A stretch of DNA of 64,000 nt from Loripinus fragilis (Eukaryota; Mollusca; Bivalvia; Lucinida; Lucinidae), in contig OZ026526.1 of NCBI GenBank assembly GCA_964019695.1, positions 13,475,754 through 13,539,753 on the forward strand, in the 5' to 3' direction. Below the pieces are notes generated by a model that was not told the origin of the DNA, made no database searches, and saw nothing but the letters and a program-made list of their open reading frames with translations. The position numbers and the translations under genes are program-made. Of the stretch, positions 9,456 through 20,245 are shown in pieces (position 1 is the stretch's first letter; the number at the start of each line of letters is the position of its first letter).

Positions 9456-10315
9456 ACGAGTCAACCTCACACAAGTCGACTTTCCAACAAGAAAAGAAAA
9501 TATACTGGACATTATACTCGCAAATCATCCAAGGTATATAATACAACGCAAGATTCTTCCGGCGATCGGGAACAGCAACCACAAAATTGTCATGTATGAA
9601 ACCACTATAAAACCACAACGCCCAAAGCCAACCAGACGGAAAATCTACCTTTGAAAAAAGAGCAAACAAGGACCGCTGCAAAAGGTTTCATTACCTTTGA
9701 AAAAAGAGCAAACGTTATTTCATATATTTAGCCTAATCCACCAAGAAGAGATAACATGCAGTGAAAATCCCGGGAGTAACTCAAAACCATATTGCACACT
9801 TCCGTTGAAGAGAATGTACCATCCAACTTAACAGCAGCAAAGCAGACTCTTTCATGGACAATTGCAATGATTAAACGGGCCATAAGAAGGAAACAGATGG
9901 ATGTTAGCCATGACTTTAAAATGACCCAGATGTGTTGGTCATACTTAAAGAACAGAGGCCAGAAAAATATTGGGGAAGTCCATTTAAAAAACCTGAAAAG
10001 TTACACATACTCACTTATAATTACTGTTTTACACATAGAGCAAAATGCATAAATACTGAACAGTGTGTAACCAGAGAAGACACCATAGAAGATTTCCACA
10101 ATATCGACTAAAGCACCGATCAAACTATATATAAGATCATCATAAACCAGCAAGGTGTCCACAAGCTCGTATTAGGTCTCAAGCCTTACAAGGCGACGTG
10201 TCTTGGACCGATGGATAGTCCCTCAAGATTGGAAAGATACAGAGCTGTGCCCATCTTCAAGAAAGGTCAAAGACATACAGTGGCCAACTATCACCCAGTG
10301 TCCTTTACATAAATA
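9456..10315 (+). mobile_element. LINE-B, end of endonuclease to start of reverse transcriptase
   Basis: QVDFPTRKENILDIILAN (about 9472-9525) is the conserved endonuclease block. It is followed by GNSNHKIV where G-x-SDH-x-IV is normal, so the catalytic Asp has become Asn while the His remains. Then comes KPTRRKIYL. An open frame at 9792-10052 contains IKRAIRRKQ, the basic linker before the reverse transcriptase. The first RT block reads VPIFKKGQRHTVANYHPVS at about 10240-10310, after which homology stops. A 20-bp word, ACCTTTGAAAAAAGAGCAAA, is repeated 43 bp apart near 9650 and 9693. Stops and frameshifts throughout make it a pseudogene. Confidence 0.85.
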
Positions 10316-10858
10316 AAATGCGTGATTATGAAGCATATATTAGACATTTTTACCCACAGGCTGACACCTTACGCGTACACCTTACACTGACTTTATGGGT
10401 GCAGTGTATTGTGCATTTGTGGTCAACTTTTTATTTTTTGCCAAGCAAACTTATACGCAGATATGTTGTCTTATATGCTTTAGTGCATTATGAAAAGGCT
10501 GTATTTATAGAATGCTCTGCTGGGTATATCGTCAGTGAACCTAATGTGAATTAAGAGTGATGACCACAAAACTGCAAATGACATGTTTCTGGGAATTAAA
10601 AATATTTCAGCCACTATTTCATGTGCTTTGAGCTATAAAAAACATCATTATATAAGACCAACATTCTGCCCTGGGTTACATATAACAACCTCCGAGTAAA
10701 CAAGACATCTTGGGGTAACAGGAATTATTGACCACAAAAAGACAATCGCTATATTTCATGCTCTGGTTAAGATATTGGGGGATTTTCTCAGAATACGCAG
10801 GATAACTTTACATACAACATGTACATGTACTTCGGTACGGTCTATGCGTCTGCTTTGA
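10316..10858. other. Unassigned spacer
   Basis: AT-rich, with no repeat or gene that I can identify. The 78-residue frame at 10318-10554 begins just where LINE-B ends and shows no LINE motifs. Confidence 0.4.
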
Positions 10859-11060
10859 TTTTGTTTGTTTGATTTGATTCTTTACGTCTCATCAACAATC
10901 TTTCAGTTATATAGGGATGAGTCTTCCTGTGTTGAACCAGTACTAAGCTAGGATAAATGCGTCTTGCTCAAGGACCACAAGGCAGTGACGCCGGTGGGTC
11001 TCGAACCCGCGGCCCTTCGGTCTCGAGTCAAGCACTCTACCACTGAGCCACTAAGCTCTG
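10859..11060 (-). mobile_element. tRNA-derived SINE, copy 2
   Basis: Read on the minus strand it starts AGTGGCTCAGTGGTAGAG (A box). GCGGGTTCGAGACCC follows, an excellent B box. The SINE body is the same as at 3350-3524: CCTTGAGCAAGACGCATTTA, TTAGTACTGGTTCAAC, then GACGTAAAGAATCAAATC, with a CAAA-rich tail. The tRNA-like head ends within the SINE body and has no CCA-proximal stem, so this is not a functional tRNA gene. Compared with copy 1 the promoter boxes are better preserved. GCAGA may be a short target duplication. Confidence 0.88.
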
Positions 11061-11269
11061 CAGTTTAAAGTTGTCGGACACTCAATTGCAGAGTCCATCC
11101 GTTGTCTACGCTTGTTGATACAATAACATTTGCTCGTCATTTCACATGCTTTAGAGTGTCCGATTTATTGCGACAAAGAAAGTCGTTCCCGTTGTCGTTA
11201 TAAATTTTACCCATACTGTCGAGGACACATTAAAATATGAGATTCTTCCATTAAACATTGACTGCTGCA

Positions 11270-11375
11270 GAAGACTTCTTTCTTATGTGGAATATCCTAC
11301 ATGTACATGTACCTCAGCGGATGTATATAGAATATGTGGAATATCCTACATGTACCGAGCAGCTGTACATAGTTT
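11270..11375 (+). repeat. Short tandem duplication
   Basis: ATGTGGAATATCCTACATGT occurs at about 11285 and again at about 11334, about 49 bp apart, with TACATGTAC palindromes next to it. Confidence 0.6.
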
Positions 11376-12034
11376 GGATGCTGAATTCACTGTTTTAGAA
11401 ATGACGACCTCGAATGCCTTTTTTCTCGTGAGCTCAAGATTTTGTACCATTTCATACATGCTTCTATCTTGCCAACGTATCGGACGAGATTAACTTTTTC
11501 CGCGCTGGTGGCGAGTTGTGTCCTCGGCTTCAGTTTAGAACCAGATCAGACCGACAACCTGAACTTTGTAACTATTTGACATTCTGGTGGTATTCTAGAT
11601 TATGTTTTGAAATACTAATTTAGAGAAACTGAGCAGACTTCAAAAAAGCATGCAAAATTACCTAGCATGCAAAGACGCTAACTGAATTAGAAGTATCCCG
11701 TTTTTAACATGGTAATGTGGTTTGAGGTGTTTTTGTGTCAATGGTCGGTTGTGAAATTCAGCTGCGGTCCTTTTGAAGTTATCAGACTTTTCCATGGCAT
11801 GTGAAAACATTCACAGTCATATAATTTATGTGATTATTTGTGGTGCTCATGAAATAGCATGCACTTAATAATTGTTGTGGCGTCAACTATTTTTTAGCAT
11901 AGAATATATTTGTAAGCGCAGTTTCAGATTTAAAAGTGATATATGATCCATCTTTCTTTAATCTTTAGTATTTCACGATATATGAGATATACAATCGGGT
12001 AGGCGGCGATGATGTGCGCAAATCTTAAACTAAG
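11376..12034. other. Unassigned sequence
   Basis: No gene, hairpin or repeat array recognised. Confidence 0.4.
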
Positions 12035-12290
12035 AGTCCAGAAAAGACCACAATCACATACTGCAGACCAACCAACCACACCGTGAGGAAGAGACACGGA
12101 ACACTTACAGTCGCATGACAGCAAGAAGACAATTAAAATAAAGCAATCAGCTCTCTCTTCCCTAGCGGAATGAGTGCAAAACTAGAATTGATACTAAGTA
12201 CTGTATAGCCAAACAAGGAACAAACACAAAACTCCCACACACAATGAGAGCAACAATAAACTATAAAATCAACTGGTCGTAATGTGCACG
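12035..12290 (+). repeat. Family D interspersed repeat, copy 1
   Basis: Contains CCACAATCACATACTGCAGA, ACACCGTGAGGAAGAGACAC, TGACAGCAAGAAGACAATTA, CTAAGTACTGTATAGCC and AATGAGAGCAACAATAAA. The same blocks recur in order at 17280-17410, 22325-22510, 30190-30400 (minus strand), 56685-56880 and 57535-57740. The class is unknown and no terminal repeats are evident. Confidence 0.65.
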
Positions 12291-12930
12291 ACCCGTGGTG
12301 AACGTATATCATAGAAACAACATTTTAATGTTTAATCAGTTTTTACTGATCTGACTGCGCCGAGACTGAAGAAAGCGAGAACATCATTGGGGATATGTTG
12401 CAGTTGCGGTTCTCATACATTTCGCCTGAGATTCGTATTAGTTTTCTTTCTTGCTTTGACTAGTTGAGAAAGGGATAGTTTGACTTTGGGAGTGAAAGAA
12501 TTTTAAGATATTCTAGTATAGGGGTCCAAAATATCATATTTGAGTTTAAAATCATGATATATGAGTAAATTTCAGCTAATGAGACTTGTAGGGTGGGCAT
12601 TTCTACAAATTGAAATGAAATGCGAAACAAAGGTTACATCAAACAACACTGGTACAAATGCAAAATAATTTTGCAGAAATGTTCCCATAATGCCCTCTAA
12701 CAAAATTGCCTAAATGATTTTGCTCCGGCAAACAAGCTGGCTGCCAGAACTGTACATAAGAAATATCTTAAAATGCCATACTCTCTCGAGCCATTAGTCC
12801 AAATTCAAAAATTTATCACGCAAAGGTTTATTATAAAGTCATCTTGTAAGATTTCTCAATCGGTTCTGATCAGCTGACTACCAGAGTTAAAACAAGAGCA
12901 CCACTTTACACAGCATCAGATTCTCGGCTA
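12291..12930. other. Unassigned sequence
   Basis: No recognisable feature. Confidence 0.4.
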
Positions 12931-13350
12931 TTGTTCAAGATTCAAAATAATTATATTATACCAGTGTTAAGGATAAGTATGAAAACTTTGATCAAAATAC
13001 ATATATGTAACATGCCGTTCAAAGTTATGAGCATTTTCACAAAAATACTTCGACCGGCCTAAATGATGCTAGGCAAAGCGTCGTCACCGTTTTGCATACA
13101 TGTGTCTGAACAATGTTAAAATAAATATTAAGAAATAATTATGCAAAATTTGATCGAATTATACCATGTGGTTCAAGATTTATGAGCATTTATACTAACT
13201 GACCATTACCCGCCTGACTGATGCTCGGCATAACCTTGTCCGCCAAACGAAACTTTTACCCATGCCAGTGTTTGGACAATGTTGAAATGTATACGTACAT
13301 GTATGCAAAATTTGATCAAACTAGTGTACCATCTGGTTATAAAGTTATGA
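12931..13350 (+). repeat. Diverged tandem repeat of about 160-bp units
   Basis: Units share GTTCAAAGTTATGAGCATTT, GATGCTAGGCA, ACAATGTTRAAAT and GCAAAATTTGATCRAA. Two clear units (about 13010-13165 and 13166-13335) follow a partial, more decayed unit. The units begin again at 13338 with GTTATAAAGTTATGAGCATT. Open frames in both strands (13206-13481) overlap these units and have no domain. Confidence 0.65.
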
Positions 13351-13925
13351 GCATTCAACAACGACAGAATCACCGCCAAAGAAAGGACAGCAGCGGAAGC
13401 TACTGGCTGCTTAAATGCGTTATGGCGCCAAATCTTTGCTCTGGATTTTGCTGGGTTTCTTTTAAAACACAAACGTGTTAAGCTCGAATAGAGTATTTCT
13501 AATTAATGCAAAACATTACCACAGAGGAACAAACTATCAATGATTTGATGAAACAAAGAAAATGGCTCCCAGAGAGTTAGAACTATAGAGTACCTCAAGT
13601 TGAGCCACGGTGGGCCCAGCTGAAAACAAGCATAAGGGGCCAGCATAAAGACGAAAGCTTCTGAGACTGAGGTCTGCTCCATCGTGATGCAATTAAAGTG
13701 GAAACCATAGCTAAACCGTGATTTTGTTTTCTACCAGGCATACTGACTGTCGCAATGTATTACATTGCTGACCTCCAATGCAGTGGCAATACAGTCTCAA
13801 TAATTAGAATACCTTCCACTGTTTCTGGCGAACAAGCAAGGTCCTGGCCAGCCCAGCTTACCTTGATTGTGATTGACTTGTGATAACGAAAGAAGTACTC
13901 ACCTAAAACACATTTACCACATGAC
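13351..13925. other. Unassigned sequence
   Basis: No gene is seen. GTTGAGCCACGGTGGGCCCA at about 13599-13618 also occurs in reverse complement near 29936-29955, suggesting another low-copy interspersed repeat. Confidence 0.4.
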
Positions 13926-14640
13926 ACTCTGCCATCCAAAGATGCAACCACACACCAAATTTGGGATCCCTATCTCAAATAATATAGGTGAGATGCTCCG
14001 GACACACTTATTCTATAAAGTAGGTCAGAGCTCAAGGTCACAATGACCCAAAAATGGTATGCGACATTCTGCCATCCCAAGATGCATCGACTCATCTAAT
14101 TTTGGAATTCCTACCTCAAAGAATATAGAAGTTTTGCACCAGACTTGATGCCGATTCTAGAAACTAGGTCAGAGGTTAAGGTCACAGTGACCGGAAAATG
14201 GAACGTGACAATCCGCCATTTCAAGATGCATTCAAACACAAAATTGCCAAAGCAGTTTCTAGAAATTAGGTCAGAGGCAAAGGTCAATGTCACAGGGACC
14301 CAAGGATGGTGCGCGACACTTTGTCATCCCAAGATGCATCAACATACCAAATTTGGGATTCCTACCTCAAATAATATAAGAGATATACTCCGGACACGAT
14401 AATTCTAAAATCTAGGTAAGATGTCGAGGTCAAGGTCACAGTGACCTGAACATGTTACGAGACACTTTGCTATCTCAATATGCATCCACACACCAAAATT
14501 GGAATTCCTACCTCAAAGAATATAGGAGATATGCACCGACAGGAAGCGGGACGGACTGACGGACGGACAGACGGACGGAGGAATGGACAAAGCAATTTCT
14601 ATATGCCTCCCACAGTTCCTTTGGGGGCATAAAACAGTTT
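13926..14640 (+). repeat. Tandem repeat of about 145-bp units ending in a GGACGGAC tail
   Basis: About five units, each with CCATCCCAAGATGCAT, CCAAATTTGGGATTCCTACC, CTCAAATAATATAG and CTAGGTCAGAG followed by GGTCACAGTGACC. One unit (about 14216-14322) is internally deleted. The array ends in GACGGACGGACAGACGGACG and ATGCCTCC...GGGGGCATAA, a short hairpin. I recognise this tail type from mollusc interspersed repeats. Frames at 14111-14402 are read through these units. Confidence 0.75.
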
Positions 14641-14860
14641 TGTTAAAAAAGCTGAGCTCATGATTGTCGCAAAACCAGTGTGTATATACAGTACATCATT
14701 GTATAAAGCCTGAATCGCCGTCCGATGGTCGGTGTTTTATTGTAATTTTGACATCAAAATGAATGTTGAGATGTTCCCTAAAATTTAATCCGCAGTCAGT
14801 TATCCGCTATCAGGAGTTCGCTTTGTGGGTAAAAATGTCTATTATACAGTAGTATAATGA
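14641..14860. other. Unassigned spacer
   Basis: No feature recognised. Confidence 0.4.
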
Positions 14861-15358
14861 CCACCTTAGACGGGTACAGCATTCTTAATGAAAACCAGCA
14901 TGACTTTCAGAAGAAGCTCAACCCAGTTAATATTTACTATCCATTCGATTGCCAAGCATCTTTCAAGAGGGAACCAAGTTGATGTTATTTGTTTAAATTA
15001 CATAACAATATTCCATAAGGTTCCCCAATGCAAGACTTAAACACAATCATCAGAAGCAAGCTGGTGGCCTCTAAGCGATCCTCAAGGAACTGTTCTCGGC
15101 CTACTTGGTTTCTGGTATAAATTATGAGCTACCATATTGGGGCAAGCATTTAGACACACGCCTTTCTACCAATGACCTTTTCTTAATCCGTCGGATCTAA
15201 AGTCATAAAGACGCTAAACAACTCATACAGAAGATTTGAAGGCATTTAGCAAACTAAGAGAACATCTAGCAGCTGAGTTTTTATCCATCAAAGTACATTG
15301 TCATTCGAAAACCTCCAGAGAAAGATGCTGCTGTAGACAAGCAAAAAATGTATAGACA
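14861..15358 (+). mobile_element. LINE-C, reverse transcriptase core
   Basis: Decayed reverse transcriptase of a Jockey/CR1-type LINE. SILNENQHDFQKK precedes TQLIFTIHSIAKHLSRGNQ and VDVICLNYITIFHKVPQC at 14921-15032, where LDFSKAFDKVPH is typical; the catalytic Asp is replaced. DPQGTVLGLLGF at about 15077-15112 corresponds to the GVPQGTVLGPLLF box. The YADD box is not readable. QLSFYPSKYIVIR near 15268-15308 is the stretch after the active site. Frameshifts and stops are frequent. Confidence 0.85.
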
Positions 15359-15591
15359 TACTGAAAATCCGGAAATTTTCGCGATAATTTTATTTTCGCG
15401 AATAGCGTTAAAAGATGTTCTTGCGGTTCTAAAAATTCGCGACTAGTGCATGATTTACCTATATCAGTAATCGACAGAGTGATTTCGCCATTTCGCGAGG
15501 ATTCTATTTTCACGACACTTTGCATATGAAACCTCGCATAGGCGAAGTTTCGCAAAAATAAAACCCTCGCGAAAATTTCCGAATTTACAGT
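15359..15591. mobile_element. MITE with CTGWAAATYCGGAAATTTTC ends (family G) in LINE-C
   Basis: The left end reads TACTGAAAATCCGGAAATTT then TCGCGA. The right end in reverse complement reads TACTGTAAATTCGGAAATTT then TCGCGA. Both are flanked by TA. Inner parts repeat TTCGCGAA and GCGAAAATAAAA words. It separates the KYIVIR and KYLGITIS blocks of LINE-C, so it is an insertion. It is about 233 bp and non-coding. The TA target fits Tc1/mariner-type MITEs, but the family is unassigned. Confidence 0.75.
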
Positions 15592-15712
15592 ACCCTAGAA
15601 GTGACAGAATCGATTTATTTTAACGAAACTTCGCATATGCGAGGTTTCGCGAAAATTAAACCCTTGCGAAAATTTTCGAATTAACAGTACCCTAGAAGCG
15701 ACAGAATCCAGT
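15530..15712 (+). repeat. 101-bp tandem duplication across the MITE/LINE-C junction
   Basis: Positions about 15530-15612 and 15631-15713 are diverged direct copies. Each begins GAAACYTCGCATA, passes through the GCGAAAATTT MITE end and finishes in AGTACCCTAGAAGYGACAGA of the LINE. The duplication therefore post-dates the MITE insertion. Confidence 0.7.
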
Positions 15713-15880
15713 AAATACCTTGGCATTACCATCTCAATTGATCTCACCTTGGCCAGAGATATACACCAAATAACTAAGAAGGGGAACAAGAAACTATGCT
15801 TCTCATGGAGTATGCATCCACAGTCTGGGGGCCTGGTCAGCCAGATACATCTTCAAGGGCTACTCTGACCGCACACCTCA
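15690..15880 (+). mobile_element. LINE-C, end of reverse transcriptase
   Basis: LEATESSKYLGITISIDLTL (about 15696-15755), then HQITKKGNKKLCF, match the region after the RT palm (KYLGVTIS type). After a frameshift the sequence reads MEYASTVWGPGQP (about 15805-15845), the YASTVWGP block. Homology fades by about 15880, so the LINE is truncated at its 3' side. Confidence 0.85.
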
Positions 15881-16373
15881 TTGTGTCACGCAGATGTTGA
15901 GTACACTGACTGACTATGCATTTTACAGGATAAGAAATGTATTTATTTACTCAAATATCTACATACAAGAAAGAGATACTAGTCTTGAACTCCTGAACTA
16001 GATCCCATCCTTAAACCCCCACCCCATAACGATGTCGAACCAAACCTAGAAATCGTTAGGGGAAAACACAAATATATTAAAAAACAAAACAATTCTAACA
16101 CACCTCGCCTATAGAGCCAACGGTAACAAACTAAGATATATCGTACAATAATTCACTGCTAAAGTGTGTGATAGCTGACGTCACTAGAAAATGACGTCAC
16201 TCATGGCGTTAGACGGTGTAACGTCGTTTTTACGCTTGAAAGACGTTACAATTACATGTTAAGGTATGCGACGTAGTCTAAGAATTGGCGGGAGTTCTTC
16301 AGTGCAATGGCGGAAAGTTGGAAGAAGCTGAAGACTTGGAATGTGTTTCCGCCGTTTACTGTGTGTTAGAATC
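15881..16373. other. Unassigned sequence with repeated TGACGTCA words
   Basis: No gene recognised. TGACGTCA occurs at about 16178 and 16191, and AACGTC/GACGTT form a small inverted pair near 16220-16250. These could be CRE-like sites or chance. No transcript is evident. Confidence 0.35.
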
Positions 16374-16545
16374 GAAATAGATCAGCTCCAGTGCGTGAAT
16401 TGTTGAGTAATAATTCACTGTTTGTCGGTCAGTTGTACGACGATAAATCACTCGCGCTGCGCGCTCGTGATTTGATCTTCTTTACAACTGACCTCCAAAC
16501 AGTGAATTATTACTCAACAATTAACTGCTGGAACTGATCTATTTC
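16374..16545. repeat. Long hairpin (inverted repeat with about 80-bp arms)
   Basis: The left arm begins GAAATAGATCAGCTCCAG and the right arm ends in its near-complement. The middle of both arms contains TTGTTGAGTAATAATTCACT and GGTCAGTTGT. The apex is GC-rich (CGCGCTGCGCGC). Only a few mismatches and a small bulge are visible. It may be a MITE or a foldback relic, and it has no coding frame. Confidence 0.85.
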
Positions 16546-16794
16546 TTAAATAAAAAATAAAAAGAGTGCTATATTTGCGAATCCTCCCTCGGAGACATCC
16601 GTTTGTTGACGAGCCTGCATGAAAGCATGGCTCGTTGTGCATAGCATCATTGGGAAATAAACTTAGAATGGCAAACTTCAGCAAAGCTATGAATGAAAAA
16701 TATATTAAACATGCATGGTTTTTCTTATTAAGAAAATATCTCAATAGTTTCCCGAGAAGATTGTTTTGTTTATTTGTAGATAGATATTTGACAC

Positions 16795-16945
16795 AGCATG
16801 AACCTGCTGGGAAAGGGCTGACCTCTTGGCTCTCGTTTGTGATGTCTAATTGTGAAGTTGTCATTTTCCCATTGGTATCCTGGATCAGGTGTGGTGCTAA
16901 TTTGTGTCGATTTCTGATCTTTGTCCTCTTTCTTTCTTTAAACAT
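16795..16945 (-). repeat. Family C repeat, minus-strand copy
   Basis: In reverse complement it carries AAAGATCAGAAATCGACACA, ACCACACCTGATCCAGGATA, CCAATGGGAAAATGACAA and GAGCCAAGAGGTCAGCCC. This matches the first half of the copy at 9183-9455. The overlapping open frames on both strands at 16514-17066 are not taken as genes. Confidence 0.65.
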
Positions 16946-17279
16946 TGTGATATTGCAAGTTGGCAATACTGTTTTGCTAAATGAGGTTAATTTCTATATC
17001 ATGAAGAGTGATGTCCCTTGTACACCAATCAGTGACTTAAAGGAATGTAATCTTATATATTATTGAGCCCAAAAACCCACGACGAGCTGTTCTATTGCCA
17101 AGTACTGTAACAACTATACTGACACTTACCTGCTAACAGTGTCCACAATAATCAGTATACATATGCTATACTTCCACAAAACGCTTTGAGGTGTGACTGT
17201 AACTTAAAATGTACAAGTATACATGAGTGGTTTCTGGCTTTTTAAAATATATCCTTAATTTTGATCAATTATATAAAAA
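16946..17279. other. Unassigned spacer
   Basis: No feature recognised. Confidence 0.4.
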
Positions 17280-17410
17280 TACAAAAAAATAAAGCAACCG
17301 TCTCTCTCTCTTCAACAGCGAGACAATTGCAAAACTGGAAAGGACACTAAGTACTACACAACAAAACAAGGACCGAAAACAAAACCCCACAATATACAAC
17401 AACAGAACCA
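17280..17410 (+). repeat. Family D repeat, copy 2 (partial)
   Basis: Contains AATAAAGCAACCGTCTCTCT, GCAAAACTGGAAAGGACACT and AAGTACTACACAACAAAACA, matching the middle of family D. The leading CACAATCACA...GAGGAAGAGACAC part is absent. Confidence 0.6.
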
Positions 17411-18044
17411 ACTATGGATGGGGGCTAACAGATTTTGCTGTAAAAATTCAAAATGAGTTTAGCTCGTGTACTAATTTTTATAAAATAACCACTTGTTTCA
17501 TCTGCGAGGGTTCATAATAATTGTGAATTGCCTGTTGATATTTACAATATTTGTGAATGCTTGGTTTGGATAAGACACAGGTGTTCAGCTGGGTGCGGTG
17601 TTGACATCTCTGATTGACACGTTTATGTTTTATAGGGAATTCTGACACCAGTTTGTTATTGTTTCTCAAATGTCATATTTATTAGCTTGTCAATTCTGAT
17701 GGGATGTTTTAACACTTTCAAAAGGTCATGATGACAGATGTTACTTAGTTTAGTAAAATTACATAAGCCCAATAAATAGATTGTGTCAATTCTGACATTG
17801 ATTGGCAGGATTGCGCAATACATTAAATCATATGACCTTTGGGGAATTGCACAACTGGTGTGACTATGAGTCACTTTTGTATCTTCTGATTGGCTGATAT
17901 AAATGGAAGCTTACCTATGTAGATGGCGCTATATAGTAAACTTGAAATATGATTGGTTAGTGATAATGTCATTAAGTGGCGCTGTGGTCAGCTTCTATCA
18001 CGTGACCCCATGGTATATAAGATGAAACCCAGTGGCAGAGCTTC
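17411..18044. other. Unassigned sequence with a possible TATA-like site
   Basis: No coding frame of note. CACGTGACC at 17999 is followed by TATATAAG at 18014-18021, a promoter-like pair. No gene follows, and the next sequence is a pogo-like MITE fragment, so the pair may be chance. Confidence 0.3.
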
Positions 18045-18192
18045 AGATTTCGAAAACCGATTATAGCTTAATACAGGTCAAAAGTATTGCAGAATGTCAT
18101 AACGGGAACATTCTGCAATACTTACGACCTTCATTAAGCTACCAGTTGTCATTAAGACTCATGTTTTGTCTATTTTGAGTGGCCGTTTAACA
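18045..18192 (+). mobile_element. Pogo-like MITE family E, copy 1 (ends lost)
   Basis: Contains ACCGATTATAGCTTAAT, AGGTCAAAAGTATTGCAGAA, ACATTCTGCAATACTTACGA and CCTTCATTAAGCTACCA, which is the core of the complete copy at 50350-50553. The CAGTAAAACC ends are missing on both sides. The right side passes into the CGT-word tract at about 18185. Confidence 0.7.
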
Positions 18193-18800
18193 CACGGCTT
18201 ATACGGTTGGCCATCCGTGTAAACCGTACATACAACCGAACCAACCGGGTTGGCCAACAAACAACTGAACCAACTGTGGCCTTATACGAGTTGCACTCGG
18301 GCCATTCGAGTGTATCCCTGAAAGCCGTGTATGATTATTAAAACTTTTAAAAAACTGACACAGGTGCTATGCCCGTGTATAATCGTATTAGCGATCGTAC
18401 ATGACCGTGAGAGACCGTTTGAGATCGTACGAGACCGTATATACAACCGCATATGAAGTCCACTCTAAGAGTGAGCTTAACCCTATCAATATTGTATATA
18501 AATCGTATGGAGTGGGACCGTATGTAAACCCTGTAAATGTCCAGTTAATCGAGTAAAAATCGTGTTTAATCGTACTAGGCCGTAACAGACTGTACTTGGA
18601 ACCGTACAACAATCGTATGAAAATTGCTTTGCAAATTCTGTCTGATCGAGTATATCCGTGCTTTGTTCGTACATACTCGTCTTACATTCGAGTCTGAATC
18701 GTACCAACTCATCCCCAGGCACGGTTGGAGCTCAATACTCGTACCAGTCAACCGGTGTATAACCCAGTATACCGTATTGGAACCGTGTACCCAACCGTGT
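18193..18800 (+). repeat. Tract of about 10-bp CGT-rich words
   Basis: About 600 bp in which CCGT, TCGT or ACCGTA recur every 10-12 bp, clearest at 18379-18450, where successive words start CGTATTAG, CGTACATG, CGTGAGAG, CGTTTGAG, CGTACGAG and CGTATATA. It also holds GGTTGG/CCAACC pairs at 18205-18280. It is too diverged for a simple satellite, but the phase is obvious. The minus strand is poor in stops, which produces three overlapping frames at 18388-18874; these are treated as artefacts of the repeat. CpG density is high for the window. Confidence 0.65.
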
Positions 18801-19164
18801 TCTGTGTTAGACAGGCTTACAACACAGACGATATAATGAATCATCGGACGGATTATATTTATATTTGATCTCAAGGATCTAGTATTTTATGATCATCTAT
18901 AAATGGGAAATGTGACCAGATTTTTTTCTAAATAGTAAATAGTATCATTTTTCACTGTGTTTTATGGCCATGTTTACAATAGAAAAACAGTAATAAAATA
19001 CTAAAGACTGTAATTAAGCCAGTGCTAGACAGCTAAGAAGAATTTAACGGCCTTAAATTGAAAAAAACTCTATTCTTAGAACTTCTTTTGTGGATCATTT
19101 GTGTAATTTCTGTCTTGTTTTGTTGTGCTTCCATGCACGTATGTTTGTTGATGGCTTGTGTGTC
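18801..19164. other. Unassigned spacer
   Basis: No feature recognised. Confidence 0.4.
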
Positions 19165-20052
19165 GACATGATTACAAAAGCTAAATTTTCAAATAGCCCT
19201 AATGATATTAAAATTCATCTGGTTGGGTAGTATAATATGTATAGAAATCATCAAAATACGTTTCAAAGTGATTCATCATTTACAAAGCCTTGAAAACTTG
19301 CGCTTTCTACTTCCACCCCTCATTTTACGTCTTTATACTGGGTGTCGTTTAGACCAGAATTTTAGTAAATCCATTATAGGTTTTAAAAAAGTAAAAGTGC
19401 TAAATTTTTAAGGATATAAATGCCATTCGTTTCAAAAACTCTGCAGTATTCCTTCTGCGCATGCGTACGAAATATACTTAACATTGTGATGTTTGCCATT
19501 GAAAAAGATAAAAACTGGTCTCTTTCACTTTGTTTTTTGGTGCTTTCCCCCCCCTAGACCCAAGATGCCCTTTAGACAATTGAACGTCATTATATAAATA
19601 TACAACATATGTAAAGGGCGTTTTGGGTCTAGGGGGAGAAGGGGGTTATACAAGCAAAAGAAGACATCAATCGTCTGAGAAAAATAGACCACTTTGCAAA
19701 AGATGGTCGTTTTATTGGACATCAACTGTAAAAATATATATAATATACTATATCGTGATAAATGTAGGACGATTGTTTACCTTAGTTTAACGGTCTATTT
19801 CTCACACATGTTACTAAATAGCGAGCACAGTTGGTGATCAAAATAAATTATCATTCCAAAACGAAGTAGATATATAACATGCATTTAGGAAAACCCGATT
19901 TGAAATATACGAAATAGCGGGCAAGGGTACATAAACGGCTCGTCTATATGCATTTGTTGAGTGTGCCTAGTGTCTCCAGTCGTTATTTCAACAAAATAAA
20001 ACGAACGTCTTGTTTATGTAAATCGCCCACCTTATCGCTAGAAATTCTTCCT
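19165..20052 (+). mobile_element. Relative of the 929-bp foldback, copy 2 (left end truncated)
   Basis: The left half from CGACATGATTACAAAAGC to CCCCCTAGACCCAAGATG at about 19551 matches the left arm at 1562-2018. A short inner inverted repeat (CCTAGACCCAAGATGCCCTT with its complement at about 19613-19635) follows. A right half unrelated to the left then runs to the end CCTTATCGCTAGAAATTCTT at 20052. The left terminal TCTAGCGATAAGG is missing. The right half matches 25120-25532. Confidence 0.8.
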
Positions 20053-20245
20053 TTTCTTGCTCACTGCTGACTTTAAATTTTAAAATAAGCTCCTAGAAGT
20101 CCCTGAATACGCTGAGATGCGGCATGATATATTGATATGTCACTTTAACATAACAATGCCGTCCCTTGACGACTATGTTGCGTTAGTTCCAATACACCCA
20201 ATGTACAGCCCTCACGTGACAGCCTGGGTAAGATAACTTGTGAGT

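Noticed and set aside
9020..9457. 145-codon minus-strand frame
   Set aside because: It is antisense to the LINE-B endonuclease, whose conserved blocks read on the plus strand.
10985..11055. tRNA gene
   Set aside because: A and B boxes are good, but the sequence continues as a SINE body shared with 3350-3524 and has no closed acceptor stem.
16514..16966. 150-codon minus-strand frame
   Set aside because: It runs from the side of a long hairpin into a family C repeat; no motif, and an equally long frame exists on the other strand.
17999..18021. Promoter (CACGTG plus TATATAAG)
   Set aside because: No coding region or transcript signal follows; the next sequence is a MITE fragment.
18388..18874. 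Three overlapping minus-strand frames
   Set aside because: The CGT-word tract lacks stops on this strand by composition; no conserved sequence.
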